Made by a program: the position numbers and the translations under genes
NCBI GenBank assembly: GCA_041397525.1
Contig: JAWKWL010000001.1
Span: 659,734 to 723,733, forward strand
Reading direction: 5' to 3'
Origin: BOKV01 sp041397525
GTDB lineage: Bacteria; Pseudomonadota; Alphaproteobacteria; Rhizobiales; Rhizobiaceae
DNA length: 64,000 nucleotides
Notes under the pieces: model-generated
The model's database searches: none
The model's input: the letters and a program-made list of their open reading frames with translations, nothing else
What the model was told of the DNA's origin: nothing
Part shown: in pieces, positions 1 to 7,607 of the stretch
Position numbering within the stretch: position 1 is the first letter of the stretch
Layout: each line of letters starts with the position of its first letter

Positions 1-591
1 AATCGTATCTTGCGATCTGTCGGCCATTCCACGACCAATGTCCGGAGCGTAGTGATCAGTAATCAGAAGCAGCAAGTAGATTACCAAAAAAACGCCTAGT
101 GACACGGGCCAGCGATCTCGACCAATCATACAAATTGAAATGGCAATCAGTGATGGGTATGCGAAAACAAATCCTTGGAGTTTTCCCATCACCATGATGT
201 TCGCGGTGACGGCTGTTGCTAAAACTATGGATATGAATATTGCTCCAGCATTTGGCGAACGTTTATGGATAAGTCCCGTCGGCAGCAAGATTGCAATCAG
301 GAATATTGACGAAACTACTGTGAATGAGAATGGGCTCGAACCAGCCATCAGCAAAACCAAAGCTGCGGCGAAATTTCCGACAAAGAGGTATGTGATTAGG
401 AACAAAGCGATGACGTTCACAAATCGCAAACGTCTCGCCGTTTTCCGATCATAGCTGGTTGTACCAAAGGCGACCAACCTTCTGAGGATAAGAACGATTT
501 GCTGCCTAGGAGATAAGGAACTAGAGCCAAAAGATTCATAATTGCCCCCAGAAGTCGAGCCGTCAATTGCGCGCCATCCTAACGCAAACAC
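1..591 (-). CDS. Partial polytopic membrane protein, possibly the sensor part of a class III cyclase
   Basis: An open minus-strand frame runs from a stop at 616-618 to the left edge without interruption and has no ATG start. GTG at 591 is my choice; TTG at 612 or 603 would also fit. The translation has an N-terminal soluble stretch (SLSPRQQIVLILRRLVAFG, then RKTARRLRFVNV), followed by about five to six hydrophobic helices. A basic RRLRFVN segment followed by a multi-helix membrane unit resembles the membrane half of rhizobial adenylate/guanylate cyclases. No catalytic domain is inside the window, so this is tentative. The stretch looks richer in A/T than the cob genes to the right, and the IS lies just upstream of its start. 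Confidence 0.45.
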   Translation of the reverse strand, partial: MFALGWRAIDGSTSGGNYESFGSSSLSPRQQIVLILRRLVAFGTTSYDRKTARRLRFVNVIALFLITYLFVGNFAAALVLLMAGSSPFSFTVVSSIFLIAILLPTGLIHKRSPNAGAIFISIVLATAVTANIMVMGKLQGFVFAYPSLIAISICMIGRDRWPVSLGVFLVIYLLLLITDHYAPDIGRGMADRSQDTI

Positions 592-636
592 TCTTCTGAG
601 CAACTTTTCCAAGCCTTAGAACCGTTCCAGCTGGCA

Positions 637-643
637 GGTCATC
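637..643. repeat. Left copy of the IS target-site duplication (ggtcatc)
   Basis: The seven bases ggtcatc immediately precede the left terminal repeat and recur exactly after the right one at 2156-2162. They can be read as the host sequence duplicated on insertion. Seven is longer than the 3-5 bp usual for IS3 elements, so one or two of the bases may be chance matches. Confidence 0.75.
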
Positions 644-674
644 TGTACACCGTCAGCGCTTAGTGGACAGATTG
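644..674. repeat. Left terminal inverted repeat of the IS
   Basis: It starts TGTACAC and pairs with the complement of 2123-2155. The shared blocks are CGTCAG and the inner TGGACAGATTG. The outer part matches less well than the inner part. Confidence 0.8.
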
Positions 675-726
675 GGTTGATTGCTTAAGGAGTGATTTTG
701 GCTCATCTTTGCTAACTCAGGAGCAA

Positions 727-1023
727 ATGATGAGACGAAAGAGCGAACGATTTACCGATGATGCAGATCGGGTTGTGAAGGACATCAAGCGCCAGACCCG
801 GCGACGTTTTTCTGCTGAAGAGAAGATACGTATCGTGCTGGCTGGCCTTCGTGGCGAGGACAGCATTGCTGAACTTTGCCGTCAGGAAGGTATTGCCCAG
901 AGCCAGTATTATTCCTGGTCGAAGGAGTTCATGGAGGCGGGCAAGAAGCGGCTGGCCGGGGACACCATGCGCGAAGCCAATACCGATGAGGTCAAAGGGC
1001 TTCGCAAGGAGGCCAGGACCTGA
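727..1023 (+). pseudogene. IS3-family OrfA (helix-turn-helix transposase subunit), probably frameshifted
   Basis: This encodes the DNA-binding subunit of the transposase, with an HTH in RRRFSAEEKIRIVLAGLRGE and the following SIAELCRQEGIAQSQYYSW. The start at 727 has AGGAG four bases upstream; an earlier TTG at 709 is possible. The frame stops at KEART (1021-1023). Restoring one base near 1012-1017 continues it as DLKEVVAEQALELRLLKK, the coiled tail normally ending OrfA in this family. A further A-rich run at about 1063-1069 (AAAAAAG) would be needed to rejoin the usual MFTDGGDEE end. I therefore read this copy as disrupted; programmed frameshifting alone would not explain the first shift. Confidence 0.7.
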
Positions 1024-1098
1024 AGGAGGTGGTTGCCGAACAGGCTCTGGAACTTCGACTTCTCAAAAAAGCATGTTCACGGATGGGGGAGACGAAGA

Positions 1099-2079
1099 AT
1101 GAGGTATCCCGCATCTGAGAAGCTTGAGATCATTCGTCTGGTTGAGCAATCGCATTTGCCCGCCAAACAGACGCTGGATAAACTCGGCATTCCACGTTCA
1201 ACCTTCTACGCCTGGTATGACAAATACCAGACTGGCGGCGTGGATGCTTTGGAAGACAAGGCTCCCATGCCTGCACGGGTTTGGAACCGGATCCCCGATC
1301 ATGTCAGGGAGCAAATCGTCGATCTGGCACTTGAAGAGCCGGAACTCTCGCCACGGGAACTGGCCGTCAGGTTTACCGACACCAAACGCTACTTCGTCTC
1401 GGAAGCCAGTGTTTACCGGCTGTTGAAGGCGCATGACCTGATTACCAGTCCGGCCTTTGTGGTGATCAAGGCTGCTGACGAGTTCAGGGACAAAACCACA
1501 GCACCCAATCAGCTCTGGCAGACCGACTTCACATACTTGAAGGTTATCGGCTGGGGCTGGTTCTACCTCAGCACGATATTGGACGATTACAGCCGATACG
1601 TGATCGCCTGGAAGCTGTGCACAACCATGAAGGCCAGCGATGTCACCGACACGCTGGAACTCGCCCTGCAGGCTTCAGGCTGTGATCAGGTCAATGTCCG
1701 GCACCGGCCAAGACTGCTGTCGGACAATGGCTCCAGCTACATCGCCACCGAACTGGCTGAATGGTTGGAAGACAAGGGCATGGATCATGTCCGTGGCGCA
1801 CCTTATCATCCACAAACCCAAGGCAAAATTGAGAGATGGCATCAGACCTTGAAGAACCGCATCCTTCTGGAAAACTACTTCCTCCCCGGCGACCTCAAGG
1901 GGCAGATCGGCAAGTTCATCAGCCACTACAATCACCACCGGTACCACGAGAGCCTGCAAAACCTGACACCCGCAGACGTCTACTTCGGACGAGCCGAACA
2001 AATCCTGCAACAACGAGAAAGGATCAAACAAAACACTATTAACCTGCGGCGCTTGCAACACCGCAAGCAGGCCGCTTAA
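1099..2079 (+). CDS. IS3-family OrfB transposase (DDE integrase core)
   Basis: A 326-residue catalytic subunit. An N-terminal helix-turn-helix (LPAKQTLDKLGIPRSTFYAWY) is followed by an rve integrase core. The catalytic triad is visible as D143 (WQTDFTY), D209 (LSDNGSS) and E245 (QGKIERWH), giving the DD(35)E spacing of this family. The ATG at 1099 overlaps the expected end of OrfA (GAATGAGG), as in intact IS3 elements. The upstream in-frame codons that allow a longer frame from 1033 are not needed. This frame is intact, so transposition would depend on OrfA supplied in trans or by recoding. Confidence 0.92.
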   Translation: MRYPASEKLEIIRLVEQSHLPAKQTLDKLGIPRSTFYAWYDKYQTGGVDALEDKAPMPARVWNRIPDHVREQIVDLALEEPELSPRELAVRFTDTKRYFVSEASVYRLLKAHDLITSPAFVVIKAADEFRDKTTAPNQLWQTDFTYLKVIGWGWFYLSTILDDYSRYVIAWKLCTTMKASDVTDTLELALQASGCDQVNVRHRPRLLSDNGSSYIATELAEWLEDKGMDHVRGAPYHPQTQGKIERWHQTLKNRILLENYFLPGDLKGQIGKFISHYNHHRYHESLQNLTPADVYFGRAEQILQQRERIKQNTINLRRLQHRKQAA

Positions 2080-2122
2080 CATCAACAAACCGATGAGCCA
2101 AATACTCGCTTAGCTCAAGCTG

Positions 2123-2155
2123 CAATCTGTCCAGAAATCCCTGACGACGGACACA
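2123..2155. repeat. Right terminal inverted repeat of the IS
   Basis: The complement begins TGTGTCCGTCGTCAG and ends TGGACAGATTG, matching the left repeat at 644-674 with a two-base length difference. It is followed directly by the second ggtcatc. Confidence 0.8.
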
Positions 2156-2162
2156 GGTCATC
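2156..2162. repeat. Right copy of the IS target-site duplication (ggtcatc)
   Basis: Exact copy of 637-643, abutting the IS right end. The remaining bases to 2397 hold no recognised gene apart from the doubtful short frame at 2245-2364. Confidence 0.75.
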
Positions 2163-2244
2163 CTTAATCACCGGTAAAAAACCCGATGGGAGTGTTGGCG
2201 CGCCTTAGGAGATTCCTGATGCACGCAACCTAACGCGTTTCCGC

Positions 2245-2364
2245 TTAGGTTTGTTCCTCCACATAAGACATCTTTTTTTCGCGTCTGCGACTTCGTTTGA
2301 AAAGGCAAGCCAGGGCTTGAAGCAGACCCTGGGCGAGCCCTATCTTGAACGCCAAATCGGACAC
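2245..2364 (-). CDS. Possible small basic peptide (39 aa), doubtful
   Basis: A GTG-initiated frame downstream of cobM encodes an amphipathic segment (SDLAFKIGLAQGLLQALACL) followed by a basic stretch (KRSRRREKK). Upstream TTG at 2379 is in frame, and the reading frame is open from the cobM stop. CGGAA sits just before the GTG as a weak ribosome site. The composition looks peptide-like, but the size, the lack of a recognised family and the position between the cob operon and an IS make it equally likely to be spurious. No function is proposed. Confidence 0.22.
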   Translation of the reverse strand: MSDLAFKIGLAQGLLQALACLFKRSRRREKKMSYVEEQT

Positions 2365-2397
2365 TTCCGTTTGGGTCAAAACACTGCGTCCCTGACG

Positions 2398-3171
2398 CTA
2401 GACTTTCGCTTTCTTGCCCTTGTTGCGCAACACATGGCTGTAATCCGCGTTGTAGAGATCGCTGTCACGAAACTCGGCATTACCGAATACCTTGCCGACC
2501 ATCACGAGAGCCGTGCGGGTGATCTTGGCCTCACGCACCTTTTCCTTCATCTCCGCGAGCGTCGTGCGGATATACAATTCATCCGGCCAGGTCGCCCGAT
2601 AGGCTATGATCACCGGACAATCCGCCCCGTAATAGGGTTCCAGCGAGCGGCGGATATAATCGAGATTGCGTATCGAAAGATGGATCGCCAGCGTCGCGCC
2701 CGATTTGCCAAGCACTTCCAATTGCTCGCCTTCCGGCATGGCCGATGCCTTCATGCCGGTACGTGTGACAATCACCGTCTGGGCAATCTCCGGCAATGTC
2801 AGTTCGGCCTTCAGTCTTGCAGCAACCCCGGCAAAGGCCGGAACGCCCGGCACGACTTCATAATCAATGCCCAGTGCATCAAGCCTGCGCATCTGCTCGG
2901 CAATCGCCCCATAGATTGACGGATCGCCGGAATGAACCCGCGCCACGTCCTTGCCCGCTCTGGCAGCCTTTTCGATCTCGGCAATGATCGCATCGAGATG
3001 CATGGGCGCGGTATCCATGACAAGCGCGTTGGCTGGCGCAAGCGCCACGATTTCCTCCGGCACCAGCGAGCCTGCATAGAGGCAGACCGGGCAGCGTTCG
3101 ACCAACCTGTGGCCGCGCACGGTGATCAGGTCCGGCGCTCCTGGCCCCGCGCCGATGAAATAGACTGTCAT
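2398..3171 (-). CDS. cobM: Precorrin-4 C11-methyltransferase
   Basis: CobM uses S-adenosylmethionine to methylate C-11 of precorrin-4, giving precorrin-5 in the aerobic corrin pathway. The 257-residue protein has the tetrapyrrole methylase fold: N-terminal TVYFIGAGPGAPDLITVRG, the VHSGDPSIYGA loop near residue 80, VVPGVPAFAG in the middle and the HLSIRNLDYI segment. Length is normal for the family. It is the last gene of the riboswitch-led operon, and its ATG overlaps the stop of the CbiG-CobJ fusion by four bases (ATGA), so translation is probably coupled. No clear terminator follows. Confidence 0.95.
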   Translation of the reverse strand: MTVYFIGAGPGAPDLITVRGHRLVERCPVCLYAGSLVPEEIVALAPANALVMDTAPMHLDAIIAEIEKAARAGKDVARVHSGDPSIYGAIAEQMRRLDALGIDYEVVPGVPAFAGVAARLKAELTLPEIAQTVIVTRTGMKASAMPEGEQLEVLGKSGATLAIHLSIRNLDYIRRSLEPYYGADCPVIIAYRATWPDELYIRTTLAEMKEKVREAKITRTALVMVGKVFGNAEFRDSDLYNADYSHVLRNKGKKAKV

Positions 3172-4994
3172 GTTGTGCCTTCCCTGCCCTCAGTGGCAAT
3201 TCCCGTACCGTCCTTGGCAGCATAGCCGCGCGGAGTATAGACCCAGGTGCGACCATCACCCGATTGCACGGTGCGCGTCTGCGATGACCCGACCAGCACC
3301 ACGGTCAGCATATCGACATCATCGACCTGCAATTCCTTGAGCGGCACTACGCGTACCTGCTCGCCCTCACGGCCCAGATTGGTGGCAAGGATCACTGGCG
3401 TGTCGGCTGGCCGGTGCTGCAACAGCACTTCGCGCGCATGCGCCAACTGTGTGCGGCGCCGTCGCGAAACAGGATTGTAGAAAGCGATGACAAAGTCACC
3501 CTCTGCAGCCGCTTTCACACGGCGCTGGATATCGGGCCACGGTGTCAGGAGATCCGACAGCGAGATCGTGCAGAAATCATGCCCAAGCGGCGCGCCCGCC
3601 CGTGCTGCAGCTGCCTGAAGTGCGGAAATCCCCGGTGAAACCTCAATGGCGATCCGTTTGGCCGCATCGCTCAACCCGCCATTTTCCAGCAATTCGAAAA
3701 CCAGCGTCGCCATAGCATAGATTCCGGCATCCCCTGAACAAACGAGCGCCACATCCCGCCCAGTTCCCGCCAGTTCCATCGCATGGCGAACCCTGTCCTC
3801 CTCGCGACCGAGGTCAAAGTCATGCCGGATCTTGCCCGCTGATATCGGCGCTATCAGGTCCAGATACAGCGAATAGCCGACGAGATCGCTGCTTTCGCCA
3901 ATCATCCGTGTCACTTCCGGCGAGCGCCAGCCTTCCTTGCCCGGACCAATGCCAATGACAAAAAGCCTGCCACGCGAACGGCCCGGCAACTGCCTGATGA
4001 TCCTTGGCGCGCGTCCAAGCGCTGCGGTAACCCGTTTTGATTTCTGCTTGGCAACCACCAGCGTGCCATCGCCGCCCACTGCCGCAAGTGCAGCCCCTTC
4101 AGCAACGCCGTGGCATCCGACTTCGGCGAACACCACTTCAGACGGATTTTCAAGCCGCGGCGTCTCGGCTTCCAGCGTAGCTGCATCGAACAACCGCAAC
4201 GGGACGCCAAAATGCGCAGCAACATCATTGAGCGCCGTTTCATCAGCCTTGAGGTCAATCGAGGCGATGCATGCAAGTGAATGGCGCGACAACCCGTTGT
4301 CGGCGAGCAATGCTTCACCCAGCGCTATCGCCTCGTCTGATCCTGCCCCCCTTTCGCACCCTAAGCCCATGACCAGCACTGCCGGATGATAGACGAGCTT
4401 CTCGTCGCTTCCCGCGACCGCTTTCGCCGTGACACAAAGCGTTACCGCGCCTTCATGGGTAAATCTGATCGCCGACGAGGAAAGCCAGCCGCTGGTGCCT
4501 TCAAGTCTGGCTTTGGCCCCTGACAGGAGAGCCGCCATCACCGGCTTGGCATCTTCGCGATTGGCTAGTTTCAATCCGGCGGGCGGATTGTCGAGCGCCA
4601 AGCCAAACCGCAGATCGCCAGCTGTGGTGATCGCAGCCTTGCCGCCGATCGCTGCACTGATGGTTCGGGCAAGTTCATTGGCGCCATGATGCCCTCCAAG
4701 CAGGGGCACCACGCTCGACCCGTCTGCGGCAACCGCAATCACCGCCGGCTCGACATGCTTGTCGGCGAATTCGCTGGCAAGAAGCCGGATCAGCACGCCA
4801 GCCGCCATGATGCCGATGATCGGACGCCCTGCGCGATAGAGCTCACGCAGCCTGGCGCCCAGATCGGAAAAACCCGACGACGCCTCAGCAACGCGTGGCA
4901 GATGCCCTTCAACCGTGCCTCCAACTGCAGCAGCGATGCGCCCTGCGAGATCAAGATCGGCAGGAGAAAGAACAAGGATTACAGGAGGGTTCAT
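3168..4994 (-). CDS. cobJ: CbiG/CobE-like domain fused to precorrin-3B C17-methyltransferase
   Basis: This 608-residue protein joins two corrin enzymes. The N-terminal part has the CbiG N-domain signature (IGIMAAGVLIRLL, then LLGGHHGANELAR near residue 100). Residues of about 200-330 are the CobE/CbiG C-terminal domain (VLVMGLGCERG...). From about residue 344 the CobJ methyltransferase starts (LFVIGIGPGKEGWRSPE), with CSGDAGIYAMA and the AFYNPVSRRRR loop. CobJ makes precorrin-4 by C-17 methylation with ring contraction. The fusion is frequent in alphaproteobacteria. In anaerobic organisms CbiG opens the lactone; its role in an aerobic-type set is unclear. It overlaps cobI and cobM by ATGA. 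Confidence 0.93.
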   Translation of the reverse strand: MNPPVILVLSPADLDLAGRIAAAVGGTVEGHLPRVAEASSGFSDLGARLRELYRAGRPIIGIMAAGVLIRLLASEFADKHVEPAVIAVAADGSSVVPLLGGHHGANELARTISAAIGGKAAITTAGDLRFGLALDNPPAGLKLANREDAKPVMAALLSGAKARLEGTSGWLSSSAIRFTHEGAVTLCVTAKAVAGSDEKLVYHPAVLVMGLGCERGAGSDEAIALGEALLADNGLSRHSLACIASIDLKADETALNDVAAHFGVPLRLFDAATLEAETPRLENPSEVVFAEVGCHGVAEGAALAAVGGDGTLVVAKQKSKRVTAALGRAPRIIRQLPGRSRGRLFVIGIGPGKEGWRSPEVTRMIGESSDLVGYSLYLDLIAPISAGKIRHDFDLGREEDRVRHAMELAGTGRDVALVCSGDAGIYAMATLVFELLENGGLSDAAKRIAIEVSPGISALQAAAARAGAPLGHDFCTISLSDLLTPWPDIQRRVKAAAEGDFVIAFYNPVSRRRRTQLAHAREVLLQHRPADTPVILATNLGREGEQVRVVPLKELQVDDVDMLTVVLVGSSQTRTVQSGDGRTWVYTPRGYAAKDGTGIATEGREGTT

Positions 4995-5752
4995 TGCGGC
5001 GTTCCGGTTTGCGGGGCTGGCAAAAATGCAGACGGGAAACGCAGGTCTGCGACCCAGTTTTCTGCCCCCTTGTAGATCAGGATCATCGAGAAATACGGCG
5101 CCTTGTCTTCGCCGGCATCACTAAGCGCAAGCACTTTCTGATTGGGCAACGACACGCGCTCCAGATAACCCGCGCAATCCGTCAGCCCTTCGGCTTCGAT
5201 CAGCGCCTTGATGCGCGGGAAATGCCGCCCGATCTTCATGATCGCGACCGCATCGCTTTGTTTCAGCAAGGTGGAAATCCTTGTGTCATCAAGCGGTGCG
5301 GGAATGACCGTCAGCACATCATTGCGCGCGGCAAGCGGGCGCTGCAACGCAGCCGCACTTGCCATCATCGAGGAGACACCGGGCACGATCTCGACGGCGA
5401 ATTCTCCCGCAAGGCGCTCGAACAGATACATGAACGAGCCGTAGAAAAACGGGTCCCCCTCGCACAGGACCACGACATCGCTGCCGGCCCGCAAATGCGC
5501 GCCGAGCGTGATCGCGGCTTCGTCATAAACGGCCTTTGCCGGAAACCGTTCAACCCGCATCGGGATGATGATCGGAATTTCCAGCTGGTTCTCGCGCAGA
5601 TATTGCGCAACGATAGAGCGCGCAAAGCTCTCCCCGTCATCGGGTGCCGGATAGGCAATGACCGCCGCGCCGGTCAATATCCGGTGCGCTTTCAGCGTCA
5701 GCAGTTCCGGGTCGCCCGGGCCGACACCAATGCCAAACAATGTGCCGCTCAT
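4991..5752 (-). CDS. cobI: Precorrin-2 C20-methyltransferase
   Basis: CobI methylates C-20 of precorrin-2 to precorrin-3A. The 253-residue protein shows the methylase motifs LFGIGVGPGDPELLTLKAHR, VLCEGDPFFYGSFMY and EIVPGVSSMMA. I start at the ATG at 5752, which overlaps the cobL stop as ATGA. An in-frame ATG ten codons earlier would place the start inside cobL and adds residues (MEHHQAGGGR) outside the conserved N-terminus. Part of the overlapping cob operon. Confidence 0.94.
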   Translation of the reverse strand: MSGTLFGIGVGPGDPELLTLKAHRILTGAAVIAYPAPDDGESFARSIVAQYLRENQLEIPIIIPMRVERFPAKAVYDEAAITLGAHLRAGSDVVVLCEGDPFFYGSFMYLFERLAGEFAVEIVPGVSSMMASAAALQRPLAARNDVLTVIPAPLDDTRISTLLKQSDAVAIMKIGRHFPRIKALIEAEGLTDCAGYLERVSLPNQKVLALSDAGEDKAPYFSMILIYKGAENWVADLRFPSAFLPAPQTGTPQ

Positions 5753-6969
5753 GCGCCCGCCCCCCGCTTGGTGATGCTCCACTGCGTCACCGGCATCGCC
5801 GCCCGCCAGCCGTGATAGGGGCCGACCGGATCGGCAGACTGTGTTGCTATCCGTACCAGTTCGCCGCCATGCCGCGCAAAAAGCTCCAGCAACACCGCCT
5901 CGCTTTCCAGCGTGACGGCATTGGCAACCAGCCGCCCCAATGGCTTCAACGCGGCATAGGCGCTATCAAACACGGCGTCACTCAAACCCCCGCCAATGAA
6001 AACCGCATCCGGCGCAGGCAATCCGGCCAGCGCCCCCGGTGCTTCGCCGTCAACGAGTTTCAGCGCCGGAACACCAAGCGCAAGCGCGTTGCGCGCAGAC
6101 ACTGCCCGCCTGTCCGCACGCGGCTCAATGCCGATCGCGCGCGCCTCCGGTGCGGCCCGCATCCATTCGATTGCGACAGACCCGCAACCAGAACCGATAT
6201 CCCACAACACACCATCGCGGACGGGGATCAGCTTTGCCAGTGTAACCGCCCGCACCGTCTGCTTGGTCATTTTGCCATCATGCTCAAAGGCGCTGTCCGC
6301 AAGGCCGGTGCGCGGCAATACTTGAGCGCCACTTCCTGCAACAAGCTCAATCGCCAGCACATGAAAGGCAGGGAACTCCGGAGCATTTTCACACCACTGC
6401 CTGGCAATGCCGTCCTGCCTTGTCTCACGTGGACCACCAAGCGCCCCAAGCACCACCAGGCGGCTTTCGCCATAGCCGCGCTCCGACAGCAACCGCGCGA
6501 CAGCGACCGGCGAAGTTGCATCCTTGGTGAGCAGGATCATCTTCACGCCCGGCGCCACATGCGGCAGGAACTGCTCGGCTGGCCTGCCATGGATGGTCAG
6601 CAATTCGATATCCGGCAGCGACCAGCCCAAGCGGCAGCTTGCCCACTGGAACGCCGACAATTGCGGGTGAAACCGGATTTCTTCTGCAGGTATCGAACGC
6701 AACATGCGCGCACCGACCGAGAACCACAACGGGTCACCGGTTACCAGAACAACGAGCCGCCTGCCCCTGAAGGATTTCATGGTGTCTATCATCGCGTCAA
6801 ACGGCGATGGCCACGCGACCCGCTCGGCATTCACATTTGCCGACAACTGGTGGTGCCGGTCGCCACCAATGATGACTTCGGCTGTCTCCACCAGCGCTCG
6901 CGCAGCAGGCGACAGCCCGTCCATGCCGTCCTCGCCGATCCCGACAACATCAAGCCATGCCTTACTCAT
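5749..6969 (-). CDS. cobL: Precorrin-6Y C5,15-methyltransferase (decarboxylating)
   Basis: CobL is bifunctional: an N-terminal tetrapyrrole methylase (WLDVVGIGEDGMDGL, VTGDPLWFSVGARML) methylates C-5, and a C-terminal Rossmann methyltransferase (LWDIGSGCGSVAIEWMR, near residue 255) acts at C-15 with decarboxylation, giving precorrin-8X. At 406 residues both halves are present (CbiE plus CbiT fused). Start chosen at the ATG at 6969, which overlaps the cobH stop by four bases; an ATG six codons upstream is less likely. CobH, the next enzyme in the pathway, is encoded immediately upstream. Confidence 0.94.
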   Translation of the reverse strand: MSKAWLDVVGIGEDGMDGLSPAARALVETAEVIIGGDRHHQLSANVNAERVAWPSPFDAMIDTMKSFRGRRLVVLVTGDPLWFSVGARMLRSIPAEEIRFHPQLSAFQWASCRLGWSLPDIELLTIHGRPAEQFLPHVAPGVKMILLTKDATSPVAVARLLSERGYGESRLVVLGALGGPRETRQDGIARQWCENAPEFPAFHVLAIELVAGSGAQVLPRTGLADSAFEHDGKMTKQTVRAVTLAKLIPVRDGVLWDIGSGCGSVAIEWMRAAPEARAIGIEPRADRRAVSARNALALGVPALKLVDGEAPGALAGLPAPDAVFIGGGLSDAVFDSAYAALKPLGRLVANAVTLESEAVLLELFARHGGELVRIATQSADPVGPYHGWRAAMPVTQWSITKRGAGA

Positions 6970-7604
6970 CTGCCATCTCCGCTGCAAAGTGCATTGACAA
7001 CAGACGAGGCCATGGCACTGCCGCCGCGCCGACCATGAACCAGGATGAAATCACAGCCGCGCGGGTCGGCGGCAAGTTCAGCCTTGCTTTCCGCTGCTCC
7101 GACAAAACCAACCGGCATGCCGATGATGAGCGCCGGTTTCGGCCAGCCATTGTCGATCAGTTCCAGCAGGTGAAACAGCGCAGTCGGCGCATTGCCGATG
7201 ACAACGATGCTGCCTGAAAGCTGTTCGCGCCAGAGTTCAACACCAGCAGCACTGCGGGTATATTGGGTGCGCTTGCCGATCTCGGCGGCCTGCGGATCAT
7301 TGAGCGTGCAGATCAGCGGATTGTCTGCAGGCAGGCGTGAGGCGATGATCCCGGCCTTGACCATTTCCACATCACAGAAAACCGCCTTGCCTGCGCCAAG
7401 TGCTGCCCGGCCCGCCTCGGCAGCTCCCGCCGAGAAGGCAAGATCATCGACAATGTCCGGCATACCACAGGAGTGGATCAGCCGCAGCGCCACGCCGCGC
7501 ATGGCCGCAGGCAGCCGCGCAAGATCGGCCTCGGCTTCGACAATCGCAAAGGACTGGCGGTAAATCTCCGCCGGATCGCGAATGTGATCAGGTACGGGTG
7601 CCAT
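6966..7604 (-). CDS. cobH: Precorrin-8X methylmutase
   Basis: CobH moves the C-11 methyl group of precorrin-8X to C-12, yielding hydrogenobyrinic acid. The 212-residue protein keeps the catalytic histidine context LRLIHSCGMPD (about residue 44), CDVEMVKAGI and the C-terminal PVGFVGAAESKAEL motif. Length is standard. It lies three bases downstream of cbiX and overlaps cobL, so it is in the same transcript. No cobK (precorrin-6A reductase) is seen next to it. Confidence 0.95.
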   Translation of the reverse strand: MAPVPDHIRDPAEIYRQSFAIVEAEADLARLPAAMRGVALRLIHSCGMPDIVDDLAFSAGAAEAGRAALGAGKAVFCDVEMVKAGIIASRLPADNPLICTLNDPQAAEIGKRTQYTRSAAGVELWREQLSGSIVVIGNAPTALFHLLELIDNGWPKPALIIGMPVGFVGAAESKAELAADPRGCDFILVHGRRGGSAMASSVVNALCSGDGR

Positions 7605-7607
7605 TAC

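Larger units (their letters stand above)
644..2155 (+). mobile_element. Complete IS3-family insertion sequence (about 1.51 kb)
   Basis: The element is bounded by imperfect terminal inverted repeats that begin TGT and share the blocks CGTCAG and TGGACAGATTG. It is flanked by a direct repeat and carries two transposase frames (727-1023 and 1099-2079). The pair is typical of IS3-family elements: a helix-turn-helix OrfA followed by an OrfB with an integrase DDE core. The intact ends and duplication point to a fairly recent insertion, although OrfA appears frame-disrupted. It sits in the short stretch between the partial membrane protein and the cobM end of the cob operon and interrupts no recognised gene. 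Confidence 0.9.

Noticed and set aside
2251..2919. 222-codon plus-strand frame over the end of cobM
   Set aside because: Antisense to cobM with His/Arg-rich composition and no recognisable domain.
4895..7038. Long plus-strand frames opposite cobI, cobL and the CbiG-CobJ fusion
   Set aside because: Antisense shadows; no conserved motifs or ribosome sites, while the minus-strand frames encode clear enzymes.
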